DNA from: Proteles cristata cristata
Taxonomy: Eukaryota; Chordata; Mammalia; Carnivora; Hyaenidae
Direction of reading: 5' to 3'
Length of the DNA: 64,000 nt
NCBI GenBank assembly: GCA_017311185.1
Contig: JAESUZ010001712.1
Span: 2,170,001 to 2,234,000 of the forward strand
Below are positions 47,501-55,541 of this stretch, piece by piece. The notes beneath the pieces were generated by a model that saw only the letters and a list, made by a program, of their open reading frames with translations, was not told where the DNA came from and did no database searches. The translations under genes and the position numbers were made by a program. Numbering within the stretch: position 1 is the stretch's first letter; every line of letters begins with the position of its first letter.

Positions 47501-47848
47501 AGAGATAAGGAAGCCTCAGGGGTGGGGAAAAGGGAGCGCGCCAATGCCGGGGGGTGGGGGGAATCGGACCCAGGAGTCCAGGTATCAGTCAGTCTCCAAA
47601 AAGGGGGGACGAGGAGTTATCCGTGGTGTTTGGGGAAAGAGTGGAACCCAGAAGCCATCTTAGTATGTGAGGAAACAACCGCGATGGCTCCAGAGGCTGC
47701 TCCCCGCGGGCCCCCGCAGGACTCCCCGCAACCCCTCCCGACCGCGCTCTTCCCCGTGAAACCCCGAGCATCGGGCCGCCGCCGAAGACGGCTCCCGCGG
47801 CTTTGTACTCACTCTGCCCTCGAAGTTGTTCTCCTCTACATCACTCAT
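26562..47848 (-). CDS. TRA2A: TRA2A, transformer-2 alpha splicing regulator (8 joined coding exons)
   Basis: Nuclear SR-like protein that binds GAA-rich exonic enhancers through one RRM and promotes exon inclusion. The eight coding segments listed separately have lengths 36, 134, 166, 189, 116, 126, 68 and 11 nt. They total 846 nt, or 281 residues plus TGA, with matching phases at every junction and GT/AG at every intron. Domain order is N-terminal RS domain (residues about 13-112), RRM (about 121-195) with RNP2 LGVFGLSL and RNP1 RGFAFVYF, linker ending GRPTH, a glycine run (216-230), then a Tyr/Arg and C-terminal RS tail ending SPRRY. Residues such as [17 protein letters not shown] in the RS domain favour TRA2A over the paralogue TRA2B. 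No frameshift or stop is seen. An intact exon-intron structure excludes a processed pseudogene. Confidence 0.97.
26573..26729 (-). other. TRA2A intron 7
   Basis: 157 bases, no repeat seen. Confidence 0.9.
26730..26797 (-). CDS. TRA2A: TRA2A coding exon 7 (residues 256-278, C-terminal RS domain)
   Basis: Acceptor tttcttacag, donor gtacgt. It encodes [20 protein letters not shown] and then YSP, leaving one base for the next codon. Confidence 0.95.
26798..27320 (-). other. TRA2A intron 6
   Basis: 523 bases, holding one minus-strand CAN SINE (27046-27213). The remainder is AT-rich unique sequence. Confidence 0.9.
27046..27213 (-). mobile_element. Long-form CAN SINE in TRA2A intron 6
   Basis: TSD tataaaatccattt / tataaaatctattt. 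Same strand as the gene. Confidence 0.88.
27321..27446 (-). CDS. TRA2A: TRA2A coding exon 6 (residues 214-255, glycine run)
   Basis: Acceptor ttttctgtag, donor gtaatg. After His-Ser it encodes 15 consecutive glycines in mixed GGC/GGT/GGA codons, then [25 protein letters not shown]. The GGN run is a likely site of length variation between carnivores. Confidence 0.95.
27447..28533 (-). other. TRA2A intron 5
   Basis: 1.09 kb with no SINE and no recognisable repeat. Apart from small A runs it looks unique. Confidence 0.9.
28534..28649 (-). CDS. TRA2A: TRA2A coding exon 5 (residues 176-213, end of RRM and linker)
   Basis: Acceptor ctgttaaag, donor gtaag. It begins [17 protein letters not shown], the last helix and strand of the RRM, then the [17 protein letters not shown] linker. 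It exits with a split His codon (CA). Confidence 0.96.
29378..29560 (-). mobile_element. Long-form CAN SINE in intron 4
   Basis: Diverged; gagccacccaggaactccc head. Confidence 0.82.
29737..29865 (+). mobile_element. hAT-Charlie type nonautonomous DNA element
   Basis: tattgacattttgggactg, gctatcctgtgcactgta and tctatctactagatgccac match a MER-type hAT fossil. The exact family is not certain. Confidence 0.5.
29878..30096 (-). mobile_element. Long-form CAN SINE in intron 4
   Basis: Exact TSD gatatgctaactttt. Confidence 0.9.
30212..30293 (-). mobile_element. Short-form CAN SINE, tail lost
   Basis: caatgtggggctcaaaactc to gccaggtacct. Confidence 0.75.
30484..30682 (+). mobile_element. Long-form CAN SINE in intron 4
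   Basis: gtacctaggtggctcagatgg head. Antisense to the gene. Confidence 0.87.
30720..30830 (-). mobile_element. Short-form CAN SINE
   Basis: Ends taccaggcacccc. Confidence 0.8.
31158..31346 (-). CDS. TRA2A: TRA2A coding exon 4 (residues 113-175, RRM core)
   Basis: Acceptor ttcaacag, donor gtaat. It starts ANPDPNTC and carries both RNA-contact motifs: RNP2 (LGVFGLSL, residues 121-128) and RNP1 (RGFAFVYF, residues 160-167). It ends DDSKE. Exactly 63 codons, phase 0 at both ends. Confidence 0.97.
31890..32040 (+). mobile_element. MIR, plus strand
   Basis: gggctctgccagttagcc, then a cttgcttatctgttac-type core and a gtgctcaatatgtaaatg end, the MIR core and tail. Confidence 0.65.
32200..32358 (-). 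mobile_element. Long-form CAN SINE, CT block deleted
   Basis: gagagacagattcctaagcag shows the loss. Confidence 0.83.
32425..32532 (-). mobile_element. Short-form CAN SINE
   Basis: taagtaatctctacacacaa tail side, accaggtgccc head. About 110 bases from exon 3. Confidence 0.82.
32642..32807 (-). CDS. TRA2A: TRA2A coding exon 3 (residues 57-112, RS domain)
   Basis: Acceptor tctctcaaag. It encodes the dense RS/RH stretch ([18 protein letters not shown]) and the [15 protein letters not shown] segment, ending HTGSR before donor gtatgt. Phase 2 at entry, phase 0 at exit. Confidence 0.95.
33030..33605 (+). mobile_element. L1M 3'UTR end, plus strand, split by a SINE
   Basis: Sense L1 3'UTR phrases: cattatgctaagtcaaaca, actgtgattccactcacac, tggtagtgatggttacaca. 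It resumes after the SINE at 33338-33560 with gtaaattttgttatgtgt. Confidence 0.75.
33338..33560 (-). mobile_element. Long-form CAN SINE nested in L1
   Basis: TSD actataaatttt / gcctgtaaatttt. Confidence 0.87.
33606..34251. other. Intronic, nothing recognised
   Basis: Within TRA2A intron 2. Possibly very old repeat from 33960 on. Confidence 0.5.
34252..34427 (+). mobile_element. CAN SINE lacking the first bases of its head
   Basis: Starts tatctgacttcagttcagg. Confidence 0.82.
34430..34592 (-). mobile_element. Long-form CAN SINE, shortened
   Basis: Tail to tail with the previous one. Confidence 0.82.
34739..34946 (+). mobile_element. Long-form CAN SINE, young subfamily
   Basis: Exact 18-bp TSD aaggtgtgcatgctcttt and a pure A tail. 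Confidence 0.94.
35080..35294 (+). mobile_element. Long-form CAN SINE, young subfamily
   Basis: TSD containing atgctcatttc on both sides. Confidence 0.92.
35453..35665 (+). mobile_element. Long-form CAN SINE
   Basis: Head ggggcgcctgggtggctcaa, A-rich tail to 35665. Confidence 0.9.
35711..35921 (+). mobile_element. Long-form CAN SINE
   Basis: Exact TSD aagaaattata. C-rich change (ccccccaccccccc) in the body. Confidence 0.9.
36090..36235 (+). mobile_element. Possible MER5-like hAT fragment
   Basis: aacctgaacctactgagtca and caatcttcaggtaaaggat resemble the MER5 centre. Weak. Confidence 0.35.
36453..36643 (-). mobile_element. Long-form CAN SINE
   Basis: TSD tagaacac(t)cattt / tagaacattccttt. 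Confidence 0.86.
36731..36938 (-). mobile_element. Long-form CAN SINE
   Basis: TSD gtctaatttct / gtctaacttct. Lies about 100 bases downstream of exon 2. Confidence 0.88.
37046..37179 (-). CDS. TRA2A: TRA2A coding exon 2 (residues 13-56, RS domain)
   Basis: Acceptor gttag, then [11 protein letters not shown] and further Ser/Arg residues, ending in a split Arg codon (AG) before donor gtaag. It forms the first half of the N-terminal RS domain, a target of SR kinases. Confidence 0.95.
37470..37770 (-). other. TRA2A: Candidate TRA2A poison exon in intron 1
   Basis: On the minus strand a pyrimidine-rich acceptor (ttctttttccattaag) precedes a 301-bp purine-rich segment that is full of GAA and AGAA, the core motif bound by TRA2 proteins. 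It ends CCTAG followed by a gttaag donor. Read in phase after exon 1, it meets TAG at 37627-37629 after 47 codons, 157 nt before the exon end. That would trigger nonsense-mediated decay, and 301 nt also shifts the frame. TRA2 genes are known to control their own level through such an exon between coding exons 1 and 2. Splice use here is inference; the +3 T of the donor is suboptimal. Confidence 0.65.
39718..39909 (+). mobile_element. Long-form CAN SINE in intron 1
   Basis: TSD aaaagaagtcctgct / aaaagaagtcttact. Confidence 0.9.
42250..42440 (+). mobile_element. CAN SINE, A-box side deleted
   Basis: gtggctcag joins directly to gccatgatcc. TSD agaaatcccacctt / agaaatcccatctt. Confidence 0.87.
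42881..42911. repeat. (ATT)n microsatellite
   Basis: About 10 ATT units in TRA2A intron 1, next to a SINE. Confidence 0.93.
42930..43160 (+). mobile_element. Long-form CAN SINE in intron 1
   Basis: TSD aaagcagctagtca / aaagaagctagtca. Confidence 0.9.
43835..44027 (+). mobile_element. Long-form CAN SINE in intron 1
   Basis: TSD around aaaatatttctata / atatatatatttctgta. Confidence 0.88.
44100..44660 (-). mobile_element. L2-like fragment, minus strand
   Basis: tactgcatactggattaagt, caaaaccctccattatct and similar phrases resemble antisense L2. Strongly diverged. Confidence 0.45.
44913..45127 (+). mobile_element. Long-form CAN SINE in intron 1
   Basis: TSD aaaagtaaacca / aaaagtaaatca. Confidence 0.9.
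47813..47848 (-). CDS. TRA2A: TRA2A coding exon 1 (start codon, residues 1-12)
   Basis: ATG at 47846-47848 opens [12 protein letters not shown], the expected N-terminus, followed at once by the donor gtgagt. The ATG context on the minus strand is ggccgacATGa, with a purine at -3. The 5'UTR runs upstream into the CpG island; its start cannot be fixed from sequence. Confidence 0.95.
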
Positions 47849-47999
47849 GTCGGCCAGGCGCTTCCAAGAACTAAATAAGAGACAAGTCTCGGCTTGAGGG
47901 CCGATGGCCTAATCAACCGCTGACTGGACCGTGGGGAGGAGGAAAGAGTCGGCAACAACGGCCGCTCCACTCCACTCCCACTTGGTCGCAGGCTCCGGC

Positions 48000-48010
48000 A
48001 AAATGGCGCC
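48000..48010 (+). promoter_or_regulatory. YY1-type site (AAAATGGCGCC)
   Basis: Matches the AAnATGGCGnC pattern common at the starts of housekeeping genes. It may mark the 5' end of the TRA2A transcript. Confidence 0.55.
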
Positions 48011-48070
48011 GGCCCCGCTAGAAACCCTCTGGCCTTCTAGTGCGCGACGTAAGGGGGCGGGACGTCTCGG

Positions 48071-48078
48071 TGACGTCA
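48071..48078. promoter_or_regulatory. Perfect CRE (TGACGTCA)
   Basis: Full palindromic CREB/ATF site about 220 bases upstream of the start codon, next to a GC box. A further gcgcgacgtaag half-site lies at about 48041-48052. Confidence 0.7.
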
Positions 48079-48170
48079 TGGCCCCGCCTCCCGTGAGGCT
48101 TTGTGGCCCTCCCCGCCTAGCGAGTGGGGAATAGAGTGTATTCCGAGCCTGGCCGCGTTGGAACCGAATC

Positions 48171-48499
48171 CTTGGTTGAGTAATCTCAAAATTTAGGACT
48201 CCTTTCTAACGTCGGTTGGTTTGAAGATTTTTAATCGCCAGATGAGCTTTTATTGATCTTGGTCCCTTTAAATATTTTCAAAATGGATTCTGATGGAACA
48301 GGAAAAACGGAGCGCATACAGTAATTAACAGGGTTTTATACTGGGGTATTTTCAGCACTTCTATTACTTTTCTTTGACCTTTTCTCTTTGTAATGTTACT
48401 CACATAATACATGCGCAGGTTTATAATGAAGAGCCACAGTTCTTTGCCTCACTCCTGTCTGTCTTTAGTCCCTCCACGCAGAGACATCTGTGTCAATTT
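48171..48499. other. Upstream flank of TRA2A, no feature
   Basis: Unique-looking sequence between the CpG island and the first upstream SINE. No exon or promoter on the plus strand is supported. Confidence 0.6.
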
Positions 48500-48697
48500 C
48501 TTTTTTATTTTTTTATGTTTATTTTGAGAGAGAGCACTTCTGCACGAATGGGGGAAGGGCAGAATCCCAAGATTCTGGGAGCTACGGAAGGAGAGAATCC
48601 CAAGCAGGCTCTTGCTGTCAGCCAGGGCCTGACGGGGATTCAATCCCACCAACCACGAGAACATGACCTGAACTGAAATTAAGAGTCAGACGCCCCC
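48500..48697 (-). mobile_element. Long-form CAN SINE, head truncated
   Basis: Ends aagagtcagacgcccccc. First repeat upstream of the promoter. Confidence 0.8.
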
Positions 48698-49009
48698 CAT
48701 CTAAATTATTTTTTTTTAAGTTCAGTTTTGAATTCCATATCAGACTTGATCACTCATTGCCTCTCCTTACTGCAGTCGCTTACTTAGCTCCTCTTTTTCT
48801 GTCCTTCTCTTCAACACTGCAGCAGTCTTCAATCTTGGTGCTTTCATTTTCCATGGAGATGCATGCTCCAACATTCTAGACTCTCAGCAACTTGTGTTCC
48901 TTAGCTGAAATACTCTTGCTCTCCACTCTCCTTCAGTCACTCACTTACTTAATATGAAGTTTATCATTGACTTTAACTGTAACCCCTCCATCATCTCAAT
49001 TCAAAGTCC
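48698..49009. other. No gene seen
   Basis: CT-rich, possibly L2-like (ctctccttcagtcactcact) but too weak to call. Confidence 0.4.
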
Positions 49010-50141
49010 ATTTGATTGATGGGTTTATTTTTGGTGAGAACACTTAAGTTCTCTCTTAGCAAATTTCATTTATACAATACAGTATTATCAAGATAGTTAC
49101 CATGTTAGATCCTCAGATCTTATTCATAACTGAAAGTTTGTATCTATTTGTCAATCTCTCCTTATTTTCCCTGACCTCTTAGCCCTCATAATCAACAATC
49201 TATGCTTCCTCTGAGTTCAACTTTTTTGTTTCTTTTTTTTTTTTAATTCCATATAGGTGATACTGTGCAGCATTTGTTTAACTTATTTCACTTAGTGTAA
49301 TACCCTCAAATATCATCCATGTTGTCACAAGTGGCAAGATTCCCTTCTTTTTCAAGGCTGAATAATATTCTGTTTTCTGTCTATATGTCACCTATTCTAT
49401 GTATGTGTATGTATATATGTATATATAAATACACACATATAACACATTTTCTTTATTGATTCATGTGTCAGTGGAGACTTAGGGTGTTTCCATACCTTAA
49501 CTATTGTGAATAGTGCTGCAGTGAACATGGGATAACACCCAGACGTGGGATTGCTGGAACCTTATAGTAGTTCTAATTTTAATTTTTTGAGGATCCTCCT
49601 TAGTGTTTTCCATATTGGCTGCACCAGTTTTGATTTGCATAAATTATGCATCCTTGATGATTGGTGATATTCAGCATCTTTTTTTTTTAAGTTTATTTTG
49701 AGTGAGAGAGAGAGAGAACATGCACGTAAGTGGGGAAGGGCCAGAGAGAAAGTGAGAGAATCCCAAGTAGGCTCCATGCTGTCAGCACAGAGCCTGATGT
49801 AGGGCTCAATCTCACGGTCAACTGAATTAACTCATGACCTGAGCTGAAATCAAGAGTCAGATTCTTAACCAACTGAGTCACCCAGGTGCCCCAGAGCATC
49901 TTTCCATGTATCTATTAACCATTTGTATTTCTTCTTCGGAAAAATGTCTATTTAGTTCCTTTGCCCATTTTTAAATTGGTTTATTTGTATTTTGCATGGT
50001 TTCCTTGTGTACTTTAGGTATTAACCTCTTGTCAGATACAGCGTGTTTTGCAATTTTTCTCCCATTTCATAGAGTGCTTTTCCCTCTGGTTGATGGTTTT
50101 CTTTGCTGTGCAAAGGTTTGTTTTGAATTTGTTAAATCAAC
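49010..50141 (-). mobile_element. Old L1 3' end (L1MA/MB-like), minus strand
   Basis: Antisense reading matches L1M 3'UTR and late ORF2: gagaacacttaagttctc, atacaatacagtattatc, ctattgtgaatagtgctgc and taggtattaacctcttgtc. It is interrupted by a SINE at 49679-49892. The provirus abuts its upstream end. Confidence 0.75.
49679..49892 (-). mobile_element. Long-form CAN SINE nested in L1
   Basis: TSD agcatctt on both sides. Confidence 0.87.
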
Positions 50142-50388
50142 ATTTGTTAAGGAGAGCCCTCGGGTGCATACAGTTCAATAAAAGACTGCAAGAGAAACTG
50201 AGATAGAGAAGTTTATTACTCACAACCCTAGACAGAATACGTAGTATGATGCCTCACAGGGCCACATGGGGAGGTCAGGGCAGATACAGGCAGAGAGAGT
50301 GATAGGACCTGGGGCACATGCCTTTGTTAGGGTCTGAGGGTGGAAAGCTTTGGAGCTCTGGGCTGAGGCTGGGTTGGTCAATTCAAAC
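50142..50388 (-). mobile_element. 3' LTR remnant of the provirus
   Basis: On the minus strand it starts TGTTTGAATTGACC, has AATAAA inside gagtaataaacttctc, then a U5-like stretch ending ctctccttaaca. Its size (about 247 bases) is short for an LTR, so the 5' border may be wrong. Confidence 0.5.
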
Positions 50389-50697
50389 AAAAAAAAAAAG
50401 GGTGAGGTTTTGGTAACCTCTATGTGTGTGTGTGGGTGTTTCATCTAAGATGTGCACAAAAGGAGTCCCTGGGAGGCAGGGGAAACTGTTTATCATGAAG
50501 GCTATTGGAAGAGTCACAGTTTGTTGAAATATTTTGGTTACATGACGGGTGATAGGTAAATCTTGACACATCTTCTGGAGGTTGGCCTGTACCTGTCCTG
50601 AGTTGTTAATGTACATGCAGCAAGAAGTGCCATGTAAAGAATAGATTCTATACCCTTCAGTCAGTAGGAAATCTGATGCCAGTCTATTATCCATCAC
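50383..50697 (-). pseudogene. ERV envelope transmembrane fragment
   Basis: Reads MDNRLASDFLLTEG, then a Cys-Cys pair and YINNSGQVQ, the region after the fusion segment in gamma-type TM proteins. The first cysteine of the usual CX6CC motif is Tyr here. The frame ends in low-complexity sequence at the LTR. Non-functional. Confidence 0.75.
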
Positions 50698-50888
50698 TAC
50701 TTTGTACTAGTGAGCATTACTGCTGCTGCATCAGACTCCAAATATGATGTAGTGTCTGCATATGGTTTAGGGTAGTTGATAATTGCTGAGTGTTTTTTTA
50801 TATTTGATCTTGTTGGCCAGGATGGAAGCACTGTTGCTATGCCTGTCATCCAGTGGTAACAGGGATAGGGATAAGAATGGCTTTCTTA

Positions 50889-51108
50889 GGGGGCGCCTGG
50901 GTGGCTCATTCGGTTAAGTGTCCGACTTCATCTCAGGTCATGATCTCACGGTTCGTGGGTTTGAGCCCTGCATCGAGCTTTGTGCTGACAGCTCAGAGCC
51001 TGGAGCCTGCTTCAGATTCTGTGTCTCCCTCTTTCTCTGAACCTCCCCTGCTCTTGCTGTCTCTCTCTATCTCAGAAATAAATAGAAACATTAAAAAATA
51101 TTTTAAAA
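50889..51108 (+). mobile_element. Long-form CAN SINE in the provirus
   Basis: TSD aatggctttctt. Confidence 0.9.
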
Positions 51109-51305
51109 AATGGCTTTCTTTGTACAACAGCAGGATTTTTCTAGTGGAGCTATTCCAGTAGCATAAAGTATAACTAGAATATTAGAGGTAACCATGTTGC
51201 CATATTGGGACTGCTTACAGATTGGGCAGGGTCAAGTGAACTTGCTCCTGGTCCCTTGAATTAGGTACACAGTAGAATTCGAATGGGACATTGCTTATTA
51301 TTATT

Positions 51306-51420
51306 ATTTTTTAAGTTTTTAAGTTTATTTAAGTAATCTCTACACCCCATGTGGGACTCAAACTCACAACCCCGAGATCATGAGTTGCATGCTCCTTTGA
51401 CTGAGCCAGCCAGGTGCACT
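51306..51420 (-). mobile_element. Short-form CAN SINE in the provirus
   Basis: TSD gggacattgcttattatta / gggacattatttattatta. Confidence 0.85.
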
Positions 51421-51831
51421 GGGACATTATTTATTATTAAAGGGTTGTGAGTATACAAGGGTGAAGTACAGCTTTTTGTGTTTCAGTATAGTTAGTAGCC
51501 TTTAGAAAATGCTGCTGTGGGGAGTTCATTATTTTGATATTTACCCACATTATGTCCTGTTTGGGATCTAGATTAGGGTTTGATTTAGCCTAAATGAGGT
51601 TTGTGATGTTTGGGGGATGAGGATTAGGAGGAGGGGCTGATCACTAGGAAGAACACTGGGATAGATAGTGACATGGGGCTGTAGGTCTGACCCTGAATGG
51701 TAACAAATCCAATATCATTTTACTTGCAAGGCCTGGATTGCTATGTTGGAGGTTTGTATGAGTGACCATGTCAGGTCTGGCTCACTAGGTTGTGGTATGG
51801 GGCAGGGTCGTGGCATATAATGGGGAAGAGC

Positions 51832-52413
51832 TTATGGATAAGATGTGAAGAAGATTGTAGGTAGCAATTTCAGGAGTCGAGAAGGTGCTGGTGGTTGTGG
51901 TAGGAATAATGAGGAGTAGAGTCTGTCATGGATGGCTAGGATGGAAAGCAAAAGCTGTAATCTGGTACACTGAGCAGTGAACGCAGCAGCAAGAGGTCCG
52001 TAACCATGGGATCTGAGCAAGTCAAAGCGCCTTACTGTGGCTAGTATTGTTTAGAATATTTGGCCTGCCATAAGGATGAAGTGATGTCTAGGCTTGCCGG
52101 GGCCATTTACAGTTTGGCAAACATTTTGATAGTTGTAAAATTCACAAGGTAAGCAGTTAGCTATTTCAGAAAAATAGTACTCTGTGGGGTTCTCAGGGTT
52201 GGTCAACTGGAGGTATTTTTGCAACTCGGTTTTTAGGTTAACAGTCATCACAGTTACTCCTCTCCTGGTGTGGATGCAATCTGGGAGAGGAAAGTCTTCA
52301 TGTCCATAGAGGCTGAAATCTTTTGTCTTCCTTGTCTGTCTGTTAGGTTCTGGCATTGCCATCTGAGGTATAGTCATGTCCCACAGTGAGCTTTCAGGCT
52401 GGGGCCATGTCAT
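51832..52413 (-). pseudogene. ERV remnant, probably envelope surface region
   Basis: A 120-residue open stretch (52413-52051) with scattered Cys (NCLPCEF, VCQTVNGPG), followed by shorter ones. It lies between integrase and TM, where the surface unit is expected. No diagnostic motif, so assignment is by position. Confidence 0.4.
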
Positions 52414-52550
52414 CTGAGGTGTTGATATGCTTGGGGGTGGTGGAGGCCAGTCTGTGGAAGGATGCCCTTCCTAGGTGAAAACCCATAAAAGGTAGGAGCG
52501 GCTGGCTGGTCTTAAATTCCAAGCATATATTTAAAAAATGACCCTCATTT

Positions 52551-52733
52551 TGGGGTACCTGGCTGTTTCAGTCAGTAAAACATGTGACTCTTTTGTTTTT
52601 TTTTTAAGTTTATTTATTTATTTTGAAACAGAGAGAGAGAGCGAGCGCATGAGCAGGCAAAGGTATAGAGAGAGTAGAGAGAATCCTAAGCAGGGATGTT
52701 GGGTGTAGAGATTACTTGAAAACAAAAATCTTA
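52551..52733 (+). mobile_element. Short-form CAN SINE split by a truncated antisense SINE
   Basis: The head runs to gtgactcttt, an antisense tail half fills about 52600-52697, and atgttgggtgtagagattac resumes. Confidence 0.78.
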
Positions 52734-52842
52734 GGGGGCCTGGCTGGCTGAGTCAGTAGAGGATGTGGCTCTTGATCTCTGGGTCCTGAGTTTGAGCCCC
52801 ACATTGGGTATAGAGATTGATTAGGTTAATAAACTTAAATAT
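52734..52842 (+). mobile_element. Short-form CAN SINE
   Basis: Second short-form copy in line, ending in a (TA)n tail. Confidence 0.83.
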
Positions 52843-54226
52843 ATATATATATATAAAATCCAAGTGAATATGCTAGAGGCCTGACTCAGAATAGAACTAC
52901 AAGTATGGGCTCTGCCTCTAGGTGAACAGATCTCCGTGAACTCTGTGGGATCATTAGGAGTGCACCTTGCAGGGATCATGAAGTGCCTGTGACCAAGATT
53001 TTTGGAGACTTCATTCACAGTTCATATAGATTATGGGCATATTGATACATTAATGGTAGGGACATTTTGTGAATAGCAGCTTTACAATCCAGAGATTATC
53101 CCTTTACAACTACAGGAAATTCATTAGAGCACAAACTTGCCAGCCAGATGAGTCTAATTTGGCTATATTGGGAAAGCCTTTCTGCCTGGGACATAATGAG
53201 ACATAGTGTCAGGAAGGAGTGACTCATTTAAGGATCACTTGCATTGGCACCATTTAGTGTAGGTGGAGGTAAGCTTTAGGTCAGGATCTATGTCCCATGA
53301 CACTCTGGCTAAAGCCCTTTTAAGGGGCCACCAGCATCTGGCACACAGTCATCCTGTGGTGTAGTTGTACACCTGGTTGATTTTATTCCAGTACATCTGA
53401 AAAGTGTTGGGCCTTAGGGGTCTACCAGCAATCCTATTAACCAGGTTTTCCACAAGAAGAGTAATAGCAACATTTGCATTTAACTAGCTTGTGGGGCCTC
53501 CTTCCACTGAACAATCTAGATACTGACCAAAGGATGAGTGTACTTGCTTTGGAACAAGAGGTCATTTCCCTCTTCCTTTAAGGTAGGGTAGAGGCCTTGT
53601 TTCAGTCTACTGATAGCATCTGCAGATCCTAGGGTTTCTGTTTGAATTTCATTTCCGAATGTGACTGGCACCCACTAGGCAGAAGGTCTCTTTTCTTTTC
53701 TCTGAGATCTACACAGTTCTGCTAGTGGGTTCTAGAGGTATAAGTTAAATCTTTTGCAAAATTTTTGATAAATTTGGTTTAATTAGCTAGCCTTTATAAC
53801 CCAGATAGTGAGCAAAGCAAAGCTGCTGGCCTTAGCTTTTCTGCTGGCACTAAACCATTGTTCAGGCCAATGATATTTTGTATAATCATGATCACTAAGC
53901 AATTTGGTAGAAGACTCTATCTTATAATAGGGTCATATTGCACAATCTGCCCTTGATCAGGTTGCCAGCATGTATAAGATGACAAGATGGTAGAAAAACC
54001 AACAAGGTAAAAGGAACATTTATCTGGTGAGCAGATGAGTTATATCCTCTCTGATATGAAAGGAGTGGATGTTCCCTGGAGGTACTAGCAGGGGTATCTT
54101 TGGAGGAGACTGATAGTCAATATGGGAGATTTAGAGACCTGAGGTCTGGGAATTAAGCAGTATTAAAACCTGGGGTAAAATTTCTATCTATTCGGGGACA
54201 CTTATTGTTTAAAAGCTTAAAAAGTT
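52843..54226 (-). other. Provirus interior between envelope and integrase
   Basis: Expected to hold the end of pol and the start of env. Too decayed to read. Confidence 0.5.
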
Positions 54227-54440
54227 GGGGCACCTGGGTGGCTTAGTCAGTTAAGTGTCCAACTTCAGGTCAGGTCATGATCTCACAGTCTGTGAGTTCA
54301 AGTCCTGCGTCGGACTCTGTGCGGACAGCTCAGAGCCTGGAGCCTGCTTCAGATTCTATGTCTCCCTCTCTCTCTGCCCCTCTCCTGCTTGTGCTCTGTC
54401 TCTCTCTCAAAAATTAATAAACATTAAAAAATGATTACAA
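54227..54440 (+). mobile_element. Long-form CAN SINE in ERV integrase
   Basis: TSD aaagcttaaaaag / aaaggcttaagaag. Confidence 0.9.
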
Positions 54441-54469
54441 AGATAAATTTTAAAGGCTTAAGAAGCAAG

Positions 54470-55000
54470 TCTTTGAGTAGGTCATTATGCCTGTCTATAA
54501 GTCTAGCCACTTAGGGCTAGTAAACTAGGTTGCAATTCCATAAGATTCCATATTCTAGAGCCTGTAACCAAACAACTTGGGAGGTGAAATGGGTACCTTG
54601 ATCTGAATCTATGATGTATGATGAACCAAAGGGGATGAGCATATACCTGGTTAAGAAGAAGATGACATGTTGGGAAGTGGTCATCAGGAGCCTACTGAAG
54701 GTATCAATGACTGTGGTTATGTACTTAGTAGCTTCAGCAGAGGCTGGCAGCAGCCCTCAGCCCCCAAATCAATTTACCATTGTGAGTAGTGTCTGTTACC
54801 CCAAGAGATACGTGTCTTCCAGAGCCCTCCAGAGTTTTCTTTGAGAGCAAAGGGAGATAGTTGTTTACCACCACTTTGGCTAAAGCCAGGATGAGGAAGA
54901 TGTAACAACAATATCCCCAATCAGTGAGTGCTGTCACTCCCCTATCGCCTGATGTAATATGGGCCCACTCTGCTAGTGGGTATGATATCACTGGAGGAAT
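54470..55000 (-). pseudogene. ERV integrase remnant
   Basis: Motifs for two of the three DDE residues can be read in different frames: QIDL near 54770 and, after TTVIDTFS, SDQGTHFTS near 54600. The Cys pair of the zinc-binding end is lost. A SINE (54227-54440) cuts the core before the glutamate. Confidence 0.7.
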
Positions 55001-55019
55001 AATTGTGTCCAGAGCTGTG

Positions 55020-55541
55020 TCTGATATTTTGGGCAGTTGCTCATGCAGGGCCTTGGAACAGGCATGTAATTTGGATAAAGAGTCTGCAATATTATTATAA
55101 TGTGCTCCTGGTGTTTGTTGGCGTGTGTGTGTAGAGACATGACTGACCATAATTGGCATATGTGAGTTGGCTATCTCTCTCCAAGTGGATAGGCTTTCAT
55201 GAATCATGAAATTATCCCTTTGTTATTGTCCAGACCACACCATGAGCCTACTGGCTACCATCCAGGAGTCAGTAAAAATGTGAGCCATTGTGAGTCTTAT
55301 TTTTATGGCCTATTGCAGAGTCAGGCACATTGTCACCAACTGCTGGTTGGGCTGGGCCAGGAGAGCTCTTCTGGATGAGGGATTCGCAGCCAGCAGGATG
55401 ATACGCTGCAGTCTTTCAACAGGCTGCATGGTGTACCATGATGCTGCTACCCACTCCCTTTCCATGGTAGACAGTTGCTCCCAAAGGGCTCCCCAGACTA
55501 TTAGAGTGGCCATCAGTGAAGATGCCTCTAGCTGCACCTAA
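55020..55541 (-). pseudogene. ERV RNase H remnant
   Basis: IFTDSWMVAS near 55270 is the DSxxV active-site pattern. HVSTHTRQQ followed by NNIADSLSKL near 55090-55140 matches the C-terminal H and N..AD signature. Stops lie between these pieces. Confidence 0.75.

Larger units (their letters stand above)
37180..47812 (-). other. TRA2A intron 1
   Basis: 10.6 kb holding the candidate poison exon. It has only five SINEs (39718, 42250, 42930, 43835, 44913), an L2-like stretch near 44.1-44.6 kb and an (ATT)n run. SINE-free blocks at 37180-39717, 39910-42249 and 45128-47812 stand out against the rest of the window. Confidence 0.9.
47170..48170. promoter_or_regulatory. TRA2A: CpG island and TRA2A promoter region
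   Basis: About 1 kb rich in G+C and CpG, in a window that is otherwise AT-rich. It covers exon 1, the start of intron 1 and the upstream promoter. It has no TATA box near the expected start, and two GC boxes (about 48053-48062 and 48081-48090). Long open frames on both strands here (for example + 47405-47878) are a by-product of the base composition. The transcription start is probably between 47900 and 48020. Confidence 0.85.

Noticed and set aside
47405..47878. 157-residue open frame on the plus strand over the promoter
   Set aside because: Low-complexity Pro/Arg/Ala-rich product of a CpG island, antisense to TRA2A exon 1, no domain.
54734..55207. 157-residue minus-strand frame as an independent gene
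   Set aside because: It is the RNase H/integrase part of the decayed provirus.
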